A stretch of DNA of 23,416 bases from Chrysochromulina parva (taxonomy: Eukaryota; Haptophyta; Prymnesiales; Chrysochromulinaceae), in the NCBI GenBank assembly GCA_002887195.1, contig PJAB01000586.1, positions 1-23,416 on the forward strand, in the 5' to 3' direction. How positions within the stretch are numbered: the stretch's first letter is position 1; each line of letters starts with the position of its first letter. The position numbers and the translations under genes were made by a program. This document shows, piece after piece, positions 7,263-16,124 of this stretch. Under the pieces are notes generated by a model that saw nothing but the letters and a program-made list of their open reading frames with translations, searched no databases and was not told the origin of the DNA.

Positions 7263-9953
7263 ATGCCGGATCGTGGTGGCGGCCGGGAACCGAAGAACGC
7301 GAGCCTCAGGACCAGCAAGAAGAATCCAGGCGCAAATACGAAGTCAACAAGTGTGACTAAGGTAGCAGAGTGCAAAGGTACCGTCACGAGTGCAACGCCG
7401 CCGATTCCTGGGCTGGGGTCACACTTCGACTGTGGCGTTGCACTGCTGAGTCGGCTCTTCGACAGGGACCGCCCACGGATGCTCCAGCGCGCCCGCGCCG
7501 AAGCAGAAGTGGCCGCTATCGTCTGCTGGTCTTCCGATGTCGCCAAGCAGCAAGAGCTCGCCGATCTATGCAAGGAGGACCCTTCGATGTGCTACTTTGC
7601 CACTGGTGTCCATTCGGATAACGTCGACAAAACCAACAAGAAGATGCACGAGTCGTGGCTGACAAAGACCGAGGAGCTCGCCCTGCTCCCCGCGTGCGTG
7701 GCCGTGCTGGCGTCCCTGAATCTGAACCGCGAGATCGCGACCCACTTCGCGCAAAAGTCCCTTCTTGAGAGCGCAGCGGCGCTGTGCGACAAGCTGCGCC
7801 TCCCGATGGTCCTTCACCTTGCTGGCGACGAGGCGTTAGAGCAAGCTCTGGGCGTCCTTCGCGGTCTCGGATGGCTCGATGGCGGAGGTGAGGGCAGCGA
7901 GGGCGACACACGACGCGTTCTCCTCCATGACGCACTCGTCGCGCTGAATGGGCAAGTGGGCCGCATCCGTGAGGCCACGGCCGCAGGCATGGTCCTCGGC
8001 GTCTCGGCCGCAAGCTTGGTGCACGTTGAGGGAGCGACGGACGAGGCCGCCGCAGCTGTGGACGCCATGCGAAGCTCTGCAGCCGCCGTGCCTCTCGAGC
8101 AGCTCGTCATCTGCTCGAGCAGCCCATGGGCGACGCCGCAGAATTTACCCGATGCATACCTGCGCACCATGCGCAACGAGCCGTCGAACATCCCGCACGT
8201 GATTGCGGCGCTCGCACACGCCCGGGGCATCGACGGACCGGAGGCGCGCTCGCAGTTCTCGGCCACCCTCAAGCAGAACGGCCTTCGCTTCTTTGGGCTT
8301 GACGAGGCAACTCTGGGCCGGGCCGTCGCGCAGGCGCCCGCGGAGGTGGAGGCAGCTCCCGAGGGCGTAGCTGCGCCCGAAGAGGGCGCCGCGGAGCCGA
8401 AGGTCGCTGCCGTTGACAAGGAGGCGCCTGCTGCCGATGGAGCGTCCGCGGCAAGGGCTGAGGTGGCCGCGGACGGACTGAGTGACAAGCGCCTCAGTGT
8501 CGCCGCGCTACTGGTGGAATTGGAGATTCCGCAATACCGCGACGCCTTTGCTGCCGCCGGCATCGATGATGAGCGGCTGCGCGCAATCTATCAGAGTGGC
8601 GCCGACGCCGTCGAGGAGCTGCTGATCGCCACCAAATTGCGGGGCGGCTCGGCTACCAAGGTGCGCCGTAGGCTGACGGCGGTGCCCGCCACTGGCAAAG
8701 CACCGACGCGGCATGAGAAGGCGGCAGCAGAGGCGCGCGCGGCGGAGGAGGAAGCACGGGCCCTTGCCGAGACCGCTGCGGCGGCCGAGAAGGCGGCTGG
8801 AGCGGCCGAGGCGTTGGCCAAGGCCAAAGCGAGCTCGGCCCTGTCGCCGGCGGAGGCCCAGCTGCCTTCACAGCTGCCTTCACAGCTGCCGCCATCGCGC
8901 GGGCCTAAGCCGACCGTCGCCGGCCGAGGCGCTGCGCCGCTCACCGTCGAAGAGCGCGAGGCGCAGAGGGCCGCCCGCGCCGCCGCCCGAGCTGCCGCTG
9001 GCGGCGCCAAGGAAGAGGTAGAGGTACGCCAGCGCATCGCCAGCCAGGAGCAGACGGACAACGGTACAGGTGCGGGGTCGACGGCCAACTCATGGCCACT
9101 TCCTGCGCCTCCGCCTCCGACCCCGCCTTCGACCCAGCCAACTCCAGCGCCGCCAACGCCACAAGCTCCGTATGCGCCGACTTTGGCGGAGGGAGACGAC
9201 TTGTCGGCGCAGAGGGTGCGGCCGGTAATGGGGGAGGAGGAGGAGGAGGAGGAGGAGGAGGACGAGGACGTGGACGAGGAGGAGGACGAGGACGAGGACG
9301 AGGACAACGAGGAGGAGGAGGAGAGCAACGCCGCAAGAATCGCCGCCTTGACTGTCTCCAGTGCCGCGGCGCACTTTTCGTGCCGCATCTGCCGAGCCTT
9401 CCTCTTCTTGCAAAGCGACGTGCTCAGCTACGAGTTGAACACGAGCAGCCGCGCCAACTTCAAGGAAGGAGGAGAGGACGCGCCCCTTCTCCTGCCTTCC
9501 ACTCACGCCTCGTGGGGCGACGACGTTGTCGCCGCCGATGCCACCACCGCTGGACGTGAGGACGCTCAAGACGGCGCTCAAGACGGTGCTCAAGACGGCG
9601 CTCTAAGCGGCTGCCAGCCTAGACTCGTCCTCCCGCTCACGATCGGTGGCACGAATGTGGTTTGTGCCAAGTGCGGCGCGAAGCTCGGTCGGTACGGCCC
9701 CGGCGACGAGTGCGGCGGGGGGGCAACCGCTCAACTGTTGCGGATTGCCAGGGGAAAGGTCGACCTTGTGGCCGCGGCCACGAATGTCGTCTCCCTCATC
9801 GAACGATCTCGCGTCGAGGCTGAGGACTTTCAGGACGGGGATGACGAGCCCGGTGCTCGTAAGCAAGGGGCGAAGAAGAAGAAGAAGCGGCTGGTCTCGA
9901 CCAAACAGCAGAGAGAGTGGGGAATGAGCCGCGACACACGTCCGACATGGTGA
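7263..9953 (+). CDS. TatD-like (probable pseudoenzyme) + SAM-like + YVH1-type zinc domain protein
   Basis: The 896-residue protein starts at the first in-frame ATG (7263). Residues ~50-345 resemble the TatD metal-dependent hydrolase fold: SHFD (53-56), ATGVHSDN (113-120), LRLPMVLHLAGD with H185, LLHDALVAL with H222, then SSPWATPQNLPDAYLRTMRN followed by EPSNIP. Several metal-binding residues are changed: the first H-x-H is H-x-D, the Glu of GEIGLD is lost (AVLASLN), and the Asp of ETDSP is Ser. Activity is therefore doubtful. Residues ~411-473 look like a SAM domain (VAALLVELEIPQYRDAF). An Ala/Glu-rich region, a Pro-rich region and a Glu/Asp run follow. The C-terminus has C707-x2-C710, C801-x2-C804 and C817 with AKCGAKLGRYGPGDECGGG, like the zinc domain of YVH1/DUSP12. 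It ends in a basic tail. No phosphatase domain is present. Function is unknown. Confidence 0.75.
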   Translation: MPDRGGGREPKNASLRTSKKNPGANTKSTSVTKVAECKGTVTSATPPIPGLGSHFDCGVALLSRLFDRDRPRMLQRARAEAEVAAIVCWSSDVAKQQELADLCKEDPSMCYFATGVHSDNVDKTNKKMHESWLTKTEELALLPACVAVLASLNLNREIATHFAQKSLLESAAALCDKLRLPMVLHLAGDEALEQALGVLRGLGWLDGGGEGSEGDTRRVLLHDALVALNGQVGRIREATAAGMVLGVSAASLVHVEGATDEAAAAVDAMRSSAAAVPLEQLVICSSSPWATPQNLPDAYLRTMRNEPSNIPHVIAALAHARGIDGPEARSQFSATLKQNGLRFFGLDEATLGRAVAQAPAEVEAAPEGVAAPEEGAAEPKVAAVDKEAPAADGASAARAEVAADGLSDKRLSVAALLVELEIPQYRDAFAAAGIDDERLRAIYQSGADAVEELLIATKLRGGSATKVRRRLTAVPATGKAPTRHEKAAAEARAAEEEARALAETAAAAEKAAGAAEALAKAKASSALSPAEAQLPSQLPSQLPPSRGPKPTVAGRGAAPLTVEEREAQRAARAAARAAAGGAKEEVEVRQRIASQEQTDNGTGAGSTANSWPLPAPPPPTPPSTQPTPAPPTPQAPYAPTLAEGDDLSAQRVRPVMGEEEEEEEEEDEDVDEEEDEDEDEDNEEEEESNAARIAALTVSSAAAHFSCRICRAFLFLQSDVLSYELNTSSRANFKEGGEDAPLLLPSTHASWGDDVVAADATTAGREDAQDGAQDGAQDGALSGCQPRLVLPLTIGGTNVVCAKCGAKLGRYGPGDECGGGATAQLLRIARGKVDLVAAATNVVSLIERSRVEAEDFQDGDDEPGARKQGAKKKKKRLVSTKQQREWGMSRDTRPTW

Positions 9954-10464
9954 TGGACTTTTGGAGTTGCAGAGTGTCGCGATGCGGGCGAGTTGTGCGG
10001 GGCTGCGCGGGGCGCGGCGAGCTTAGAACGCGAGGGGCGGGTTGCGTTGTGTGCGAGACCCGAGCGCGATGCACTCGCGGCTCGGCGCCACAATCCCTAT
10101 CCCAATCGAGCCAATAATGCAAATCGCTAAGTGGCATTATTTCTGGATTCGCACACAATCTACACACAATCCCTGCCAATGTGTGGGTAGCTTGGTAAGT
10201 TACAAAGTTCTCTCTCCCCTACACCGGCATCGCGGCATGGTACATGCTACGCTATACTACGCCTACACGCTCGTCACTTGAGTACGGTATTGCGCGCGCG
10301 GCGCGGCGAGATTACGGATGAGAGTATCTCTCTCTGCGGATGTTGGTTCGATTGTCGCCCAGTTCGTATCGGCAGAGGGCGAGCGTGCCGGTCCCCTTAC
10401 CGGTCCGCAGCTCGACGTGTTACAACGGCTTTGATTCGGCTCGATGTCGCGCGCTGGGCACGCC
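9954..10464. other. Convergent spacer with repeat copy and a 38-codon ORF
   Basis: This separates the 3' ends of the TatD-like gene (plus) and the membrane-anchored orphan (minus). It contains copy 2 of the 44-bp repeat (10172-10215). A 38-residue plus-strand ORF runs 10318-10434 from ATG to TGA (begins MRVSLSADVG); its codon use is mixed and it may be chance. A minus-strand frame is also open here. Nothing else is recognised. Confidence 0.5.
10172..10215 (+). repeat. 44-bp repeat with a perfect 5' splice-site core, copy 2
   Basis: It is the same orientation as copy 1 at 6988-7031, with a single difference (G10185 for A7001). The centre is again AGCTTGGTAAGTTAC. Here it lies between two convergent 3' ends, so a role as a promoter of a known gene is unlikely. 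It may belong to a small RNA gene, an unseen exon or a dispersed repeat. Confidence 0.85.
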
Positions 10465-11532
10465 TCACTGATCCGCGTCAAACGAGTGTGCATCCCGCCC
10501 GGCCTTTTCGGCGGCGCCGCCGACGACCTGGTCCCACTCGTGCTGCTGCAGGTGCAGCATGCCCATCGGAAAGACGTGCTGCGCACGCAGCTGCTCGATC
10601 AGCTCGACGACGTCCCAGACGGGGCGCTGGTGCGCCTCGTAGCCCTTGAAGGCCTCGAGCAGCTGTGGTAGGTGGCGGTGAAGCCGCGCTCGCTGGAGGA
10701 GCAGCACGAAGGCGCTCGTTGGGTCGTCGTGCGCCGTGGCCGCGCGCGCCACCTCCGTGCGATCGGCGTCGTCGCGTGGCAGTGGCGCCTCCAGAGCTAG
10801 CGACGCAAGCCGTCGGCTCAACCCTGGACTCACGGCGCCACCCTCATGCAGCGCCTCCTTGTACGCCGCCTCCCACTCCTGCAGCGTCGGCAGAGGCAGC
10901 TGAAACGTAGCATTCGGCTTGCGCAGCCGGCGCGCGAGCGCTCGCAGTGGCCCTTCGAGGTCAGCATCGGACCACTGCGCATCCCCGTACTTGAGCAAGC
11001 GCTCACGATCGGCACGCGCCTGTATCAGCATGCCCTGCGCCAGCTCCTGTGCTCGCCGATGCGCGCGCCCAGCTTGGGATTGCAGCGCATCGAGCATGGC
11101 TCGCGAGTGCGCGTGAGCCTGCTCGCCAAAGTCGGCGAGCGCCGTCGCCACCGCTTTGGCTGCTGCCGGATCGCACCTCTCTGCCGCAGCAGTAGCTGTG
11201 CGCTGCAAGTCCGGCAGGTGCTCACGCTCGAGCGAGAGGTAGAGCTGCAACGTGGCTCGGTCGTGCTCCTCTCGTTCGTCCAGCTCCGCTTGCAGCTCCA
11301 TGGCAAGTCGCACAAAGCGCACCGAAGAGGCGTGAGAGGCCGCCACCAAGGCCCTCTCTGCCCGTAATGCACGCAGCATCGAATACAGAACAAAGGATCC
11401 AAGGCCGATGAAGACGACAGCGCCAACGAAGACGCCACGCGACAGCATGACGCGAGGAATGAGGACGGGCTTGGCCGTCGGTGCGCGGCGTGGCGGAGGG
11501 TCATCCACACGTCTCGACGACGTCGACCGCAT
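10465..11532 (-). CDS. Single-pass membrane-anchored helical protein, unrecognised
   Basis: The 355-residue product has a basic, proline-rich N-terminus (1-28), one clear membrane helix at about 33-53 (GVFVGAVVFIGLGSFVLYSM), and then a long, charged, alanine-rich helical region. Heptad-like stretches such as VRFVRLAMELQAELDEREEH suggest coiled coil. The second half has PLPTLQEWEAAYKEAL and VWDVVELIEQLRAQH and ends in a polar tail. No catalytic motif or family is recognised. By topology it is likely anchored in an endomembrane, inner-envelope or plasma membrane with a helical body on one side. The start is the ATG at 11532. It is divergent from the PUB-HID1 gene. Confidence 0.7.
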   Translation of the reverse strand: MRSTSSRRVDDPPPRRAPTAKPVLIPRVMLSRGVFVGAVVFIGLGSFVLYSMLRALRAERALVAASHASSVRFVRLAMELQAELDEREEHDRATLQLYLSLEREHLPDLQRTATAAAERCDPAAAKAVATALADFGEQAHAHSRAMLDALQSQAGRAHRRAQELAQGMLIQARADRERLLKYGDAQWSDADLEGPLRALARRLRKPNATFQLPLPTLQEWEAAYKEALHEGGAVSPGLSRRLASLALEAPLPRDDADRTEVARAATAHDDPTSAFVLLLQRARLHRHLPQLLEAFKGYEAHQRPVWDVVELIEQLRAQHVFPMGMLHLQQHEWDQVVGGAAEKAGRDAHSFDADQ

Positions 11533-11671
11533 GTTCTGTGACGACTAAAAACACACCGTGAACATGATTCCCGGATCTATATTGCAAGAAAAGCTATGCC
11601 CGAATCACACGACTCGAAATGCCCGAGACGAAACATGACACGTGTTCACGCGACGCCCCCGCGTGCGCGAA
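11533..11671. promoter_or_regulatory. Short bidirectional promoter region
   Basis: Two genes diverge from these 139 bases. It is more AT-rich than the flanking coding sequence and includes TATATT near 11578-11583 and a CACGTG E-box/G-box at 11639-11644. These are seen directly; their use as control sites is inference. Confidence 0.45.
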
Positions 11672-12515
11672 ATGCTCAGCGCCTCGACGCTCGTCAAGGA
11701 CGCGGGGCTGATCGGCGAGCTGGCGACCTCGCTCGAAACTGAGGGGCTCGATGTGCGTCTGCTCGTGCGCTCGTCGCTCGGCGAGCGCCGTGAGGTGCTG
11801 CGCGCCATGGGCTGCAGCTTCGGGCAGATCCTCGCCATCAACCGAGTGCTTGAGGGCTATCGTGAGCGGCTCGAGGACGGCGGCCTGGTGGACGACGAGA
11901 ACGATGGTAACGATAGCAACGACGACGACGACGACGACGACGACGACAACGACGACGACAACAAAGCGCACGAGGACGAGGACGATAACGACGATGAGGA
12001 GGATGCGCGCGCCGCTGCAGGAGAAGAGGAGGAGCCTGAGGCGGCAACGCCGGCCAAGGAGCGCCCGGCGGTGGTCATCGGCCCGTGGCCAGCGGAGCTC
12101 AAGGTGAGCGCGAGCCTGGCCGCGCAGCTGCAGGCGGCTGCGATGTTGCTGGGGCGCGCGGAGCCACACACCCTCAAAGCTCTGCAGGCATACCTCGGCA
12201 ACGTGTGCGCGCATCCGACGCAGAGCACGTACCGCACGATCGAGCTGACGAGCCCGCTCTTCAACGAGCGCGTCTGGGGCGTGCCCGGCGGCGCCTCCAT
12301 CATGCGCGCCGCTGGCTTCGCTGAGAGTCCACTGGCGCCCGGCCAGCCCGGGCGCAAGGGTATCCGTGTACTCACCCTCGCCTCCCGCGCGCCCATCGAG
12401 CCGCTCAAGGCGGCGCTTCACGTCGTCGAGGCGCTGCTGGCGGCGGCGAGCCCGAGCGCGGCGCCCACCTCGCCCGCGCCGACCGCGTACGTTGGCTCGC
12501 CTGAGAAGCGTGCAT

Positions 12516-12558
<43 letters not shown>

Positions 12559-14642
12559 TGGTACGGGCGGCGGTGTCGCGGCAGGCGTCTCCACACCCGC
12601 CGCCACGTCGAGCAACGGCACCGGCGGCCAGTGGCTGCGCGAGGCGGCCGAGGCCGTGCGCACCGTCGACGGGCTGATCGAGAGTGCGCACACTCTCTCG
12701 TGGGATGCGGCGATCTCCTCGTCGAGCACGGTGCGCCTCAGAGTCAATCTCCATGCACGAGATTGCGTCTGATTGCGTCTGATTGCGTCTGATTGCGTCT
12801 GATTGCGTCCGTTTGCGTCTGATTGCGTCTGATTGCGTCCGAGTGCATCCCTCATCAGGTGCGCCTCGATAGCCTCTCCGTGCACGAGATCCGATGCTGC
12901 CGCGCATGCAACCAGGGCCGACTGGCGGCGCTTCTCGGCCGGCTGACGCGCACCCTCTGGGAGCTCGCCGCGCTGGACCGGACCACCCTCGAGAGCCGCG
13001 CCACCACGCGCCGATACCTCAACGCGCTTCGGATCGTCAGCCGGCTGATGCCCCTATTGCATGAAGCCGCCGACGACGGCGGCGTCCAGCACATGCTCTG
13101 GACTCCACTCGCGGTGCCGCCGATCCCGGCCGCTGCAGAGAAGCTCGCCATGCATCTCAAGGAGCGACGCTGCCTCGTGACGCTCGGCGGCTGCCTGCTA
13201 CATGGAGTGCTCGCTGCCCTCTTCGTTGGTGGCTTCACTTCAGTCAAACGCGCCGATGACGAGGAGCCCGCCGCACCCGCACCCGCACCCGCACCCGCAC
13301 CCGCCGCCGCTGCGCCCGCCGCCGCACCCGCCACCTCTGAGGACGGTGCCGCCCCCACACTGCCGGCAGCGCCCTCGACTCAGAACTATTGGGCTATCTC
13401 CTCGGAGAAGATGGACGAGGCGCGCTCGGCGTGCATCGAGGCGCTGCTCTCGTGCCTCTCGTCGACGCTCTACACGTCGCCGAACGCACTCGCGGCGCAC
13501 CCGAACCGCATGCTGACGCTTACGCTGCACGCGCCGGAGCCGATGGGGAAGGCCCTCTTCCGCGCGCTTGTGGACGCCATCTTCTCGTACGATCCCGTAG
13601 GCTGGGGCATCCCTTACTCGGGCTCCCTGCTGGCTGACTCGCACGGCGAGGTCGCCACGCAGGCCGCCCAACTGCTCGTCGTCCTCCTAACGGCGCCGAG
13701 CCCCCTCTCGGCGCTGAGTGAACCAAAAAGTGCCGCCGGCGCCAGCGCCAGCGCCAGCGCCGCCGCCGCCGCCGCCCCGAACGCCCCTACCCCGCCCGGT
13801 AAGCCGGCGCCGCTGGCGCAGACGAAGATGGTACGCCTGCTGGGCAGCCTCCAACGGCCGGAGACGCTCGCCTTCTTGGTGAGCGGCTTCGAGCGGCTGT
13901 TGGGCGCGCGGCTGCTCGCGGAGAGCACATACCTCCCTTCAGCACTCGCCCCGGTCGAGTGCGAGCAAGAGGTGCTGCTGCTCTTGTGGGCATGCCTTAC
14001 CCACAATGCCGACTTTGGTGCGACGCTCGTCGCCTCCGCGGCACGGGCTGAGATCGCCCTGGCGCTGGCCAACTTGGTCTTTGCGTGGGCACACGAGCCA
14101 GCGTCCCTCTCGATGGCCCACCTGGCGCTCCTCTGCCTGCTCCGTCTCAGCGGCGAGCTCGACTTTGGCGGTAAAGTGAACCAGCCGTGCCCACGCGCGC
14201 TGCCCACGCGGCGGCCCTACGCCGCCGTGTCGTCGGCTGGTCATCTGGGCGACCTGCTCGTTGGGTGCGCGGCCGCGGTGGTGATGACGCCTCCTACGCT
14301 GCCTCTGCAGACTGTCTACCCAGCGGCCCTCGCGCTGCTCGCCAATGTGGCGCCGCATGTCAAGCAATGGTCCGCGGCCTCCGCCGCAAACTTACTCGCG
14401 ATGCTCTCGGCGCTCGCCTCGCCCGCGCGTCTCTTCGCCTCTGCCGCGGCGCCCGAGCATCTGATCGCACTGCTCGAGGTGCTCACCACCTCCTTGCAGT
14501 ACACGCACGCCTCCAACACAACGCTGCTTCACGCGCTGCTGCTCCACGCTCCCCTGCTGCGCTCGCTCATGACAATCAGTCCGCCTGCGCCGACCGCCGT
14601 CGCTCCGGCCGCCGAGCCCTCGGGCACCGCCGCGGGCGCCGC

Positions 14643-14684
<42 letters not shown>

Positions 14685-14691
14685 CTCGCCT

Positions 14692-14725
<34 letters not shown>

Positions 14726-15072
14726 TGCCAACAACAGAAGGCGCCGCCGCCTTCGTGGTCACGGACGAGTGGCTTGCGAGCTGGCGGAGGCGGCTGCCCC
14801 TGCGATCGATCCTCTCGGTCCTCGACTACATCCAGAGGCTGCTGCCTGCGGAGCAGTTGCAAGCGCCCTCGCCGCCCGCTGCTCTGCAGACCATCTCACT
14901 CGCCGCGGCACTGCCGCCGCAGCCGCCGCTCGCCGTGCACCGCTACCTGCCCAACGAGCACAGCGAGACCTGGATGACGCAGGTGGTGTGGGGCGTGGTC
15001 TACTCGCGTAACCAACAGCTGCACGACGCACGGGCCGTGCGCCTCGTGCAGATTGTCCGGTTCGAGGAGTGA
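11672..15072 (+). CDS. PUB-domain / HID1-family fusion protein (two exons)
   Basis: Joining 11672-12730 to 12859-15072 gives 1090 residues. Exon 1 holds a SAM-like helical segment (~10-65), an Asp/Glu run (73-121) and a PUB domain (~165-260; TLKALQAYLGNVCAHP, YRTIEL, ASIMRAAGF). It then has a poly-Ala linker. Exon 2 is HID1-like: VHEIR, then the hallmark YDPVGWGIPY (597-606), CLLRLSGELDFGGKVNQP, ANVAPHVKQWSAASAANLL and, near the C-terminus, LASWRRRLPLRSIL and WMTQVVWGVVYSRN. HID1 proteins act at the trans-Golgi in secretory and dense-core vesicle sorting. PUB domains bind the p97/VCP AAA-ATPase tail. Exon 2 has no plausible ATG-started HID1 N-terminus of its own, so the join explains it. SWDAAISSSSTVRLDSLSVH-EIR across the junction resembles the WD...EIR spacing of animal HID1. 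Low-complexity inserts (Ala-Pro, Ala-Ser, Asp-Ala, poly-Pro) interrupt the HID1 part. Two separate genes remain possible. Confidence 0.8.
12731..12858 (+). other. Predicted 128-nt intron
   Basis: The donor is ACG|GTGCGC and the acceptor is CATCAG|GTGCGC, phase 0. Removing it joins the exon-1 frame to the exon-2 frame without a stop. Unspliced, exon 1 ends at a TGA inside the decamer array (12770-12772). Both the intron start and the exon-2 start read GTGCGCCTC, and the similarity goes on for about 33 bases, so the intron looks like the product of a tandem duplication. Confidence 0.7.
12761..12850 (+). repeat. 10-bp minisatellite, eight units plus one diverged
   Basis: The unit GATTGCGTCT repeats every 10 bases from 12761 to 12840, with a T-to-C change in units 5 and 8 and GTTTGCGTCT as unit 6. 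A ninth, diverged unit GAGTGCATCC follows. It lies wholly within the predicted intron. The period is not a multiple of three, so changes in copy number would shift the frame if it were translated. Confidence 0.95.
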
Positions 15073-15359
15073 GCGTGCGTGCGGGGAGGGAGAGGAAGGA
15101 GGGGGCCAGGATGGCGAGGATCCCATCCGGGGCTTCGCGGCTGGGTGGTCGAGAATCATTCAGGACGGGAAGGCGTGGCGAGATGAGGTTGATGTTTAAA
15201 GCGTATGATACGCGGGTATCTCCTCCGCGAGCGCGCGCGAGGCGGAGGAGATACCCGGGTACTCGCATAGCATCGTAGCTACCCACAGCGGTTCTATTTC
15301 CGGTATCGTATACTGTAGCGGGCGTGCGGTCGGTTGTGGGTGCGGCGACGGCGGGAGTG
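15073..15359. other. Short spacer after the HID1 gene
   Basis: No gene is seen. It contains two adjoining hairpins at 15201-15257 and should hold the HID1 3' UTR and the promoter of the next gene. Confidence 0.5.
15201..15257. repeat. Two abutting perfect hairpins
   Basis: The first has 5-bp arms GCGTA/TACGC (15201-15205 and 15209-15213). The second has 16-bp perfect arms at 15213-15228 and 15242-15257 (arm CGGGTATCTCCTCCGC) with a 13-base GC loop (15229-15241). It sits between two same-strand genes. It could be a 3'-end or insulator-like structure, or a remnant inverted repeat of a mobile element. Confidence 0.85.
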
Positions 15360-16124
15360 ATGGGCGGTCCGCGCGGCGACGCGGCCGATCGCGCGACCGT
15401 ATATATCTCGCCGATCGTCGACGGCCGGCCGTACACCGAGGACGAGATCGAGCAAGCGGCGCTCGGCTGTGCGAAGCCGTGCATCGTCGTCGGTCTCGCG
15501 TACATCAACAAGTTTGTGAGCAACAAGGAAGACGCGTGCAAGGACATTGCTTTGGTGCTCGTCACCTCGCAGAAGGCGGGCATCGGCGAGTACAATTTTG
15601 TCGAGGCGATCTGCTCCGGAGACTGGTACGGCTTTGATTCGCTCGACACGCATGCGTTCGCGCCCTACTTCAAGACGAGCGTCGCGCTCATGGACACGAT
15701 CGACGAGGACATCGAGCGCGAGCACGAGGAGCAAAATCTCCCGGTGGTCGACTACTGCACGTCGATCGAATTTATGAACCAGACCTTTAACACCGACGCG
15801 TGCGCCGACGAGCTCCCGCCGTGCCTGCAGAAGCCGTGGTTTCAGTTTCAAGTCAACCTCGAGCCCCCCGCTAAGCAGCAGTGCCTGCGCCCGCGCGGTG
15901 GCGCTCGCACGCGCGCACCACCGCGCACACCGGGCGACAACACGCTCCCGAACCGACCGACCACCAATGTGACCCCCACGACTGCGCACGCCGCACCGCG
16001 CCGCCTCGACCTCTCGCTCGACGATGGCGTGTCTGAGTCGGACATTGACCACGTCGTCGAAGGCCAGCTTTACTCGCTGGAAGAGCTGGAGGCGATCATG
16101 TTGGCGGAGATGACCGAGTCCTGA
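15360..16124 (+). CDS. Orphan 254-residue protein
   Basis: The protein is not recognised. The first ATG in frame is 15360 (MGGPRGDAAD), preceded by GTG codons only. The N-terminal ~165 residues look globular and mixed in composition: ATVYISPIVDGRPYTEDEIE, CAKPCIVVGLAYINKFV, AGIGEYNFVEAICSGDWYGF, and a segment with scattered cysteines (DYCTSIEFMNQTF, ACADELPPCLQ). A basic, proline/threonine-rich stretch (~180-220) is probably disordered. The end is acidic and helical (YSLEELEAIMLAEMTES). Gly at position 2 would allow N-myristoylation, but position 6 is not Ser/Thr/Cys, so this is weak. No catalytic motif is obvious. Its last 55 bases overlap a coding-like frame on the minus strand. Confidence 0.7.
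   Translation: MGGPRGDAADRATVYISPIVDGRPYTEDEIEQAALGCAKPCIVVGLAYINKFVSNKEDACKDIALVLVTSQKAGIGEYNFVEAICSGDWYGFDSLDTHAFAPYFKTSVALMDTIDEDIEREHEEQNLPVVDYCTSIEFMNQTFNTDACADELPPCLQKPWFQFQVNLEPPAKQQCLRPRGGARTRAPPRTPGDNTLPNRPTTNVTPTTAHAAPRRLDLSLDDGVSESDIDHVVEGQLYSLEELEAIMLAEMTES

Noticed and set aside
8591..9388. 265-residue minus-strand ORF inside the TatD-like gene
   Set aside because: It is mostly Ser and Ala runs complementary to the Glu- and Ala-rich tracts of the plus-strand gene; a shadow frame.
12761..12850. CRISPR-like array
   Set aside because: The 10-bp units are directly joined with no spacers, in a eukaryotic intron; this is a minisatellite.
11594..12907. 437-residue minus-strand ORF opposite the PUB exon
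   Set aside because: Its apparent NQTQSDAIRR repeat is only the reverse complement of the decamer array, and other parts are poly-Val and poly-Gly antisense of Asp and Ala runs.
14187..15011. 274-residue plus-strand ORF in another frame of the HID1 exon
   Set aside because: It is an Arg- and Ala-rich shadow; the HID1 frame carries family motifs through the whole span.
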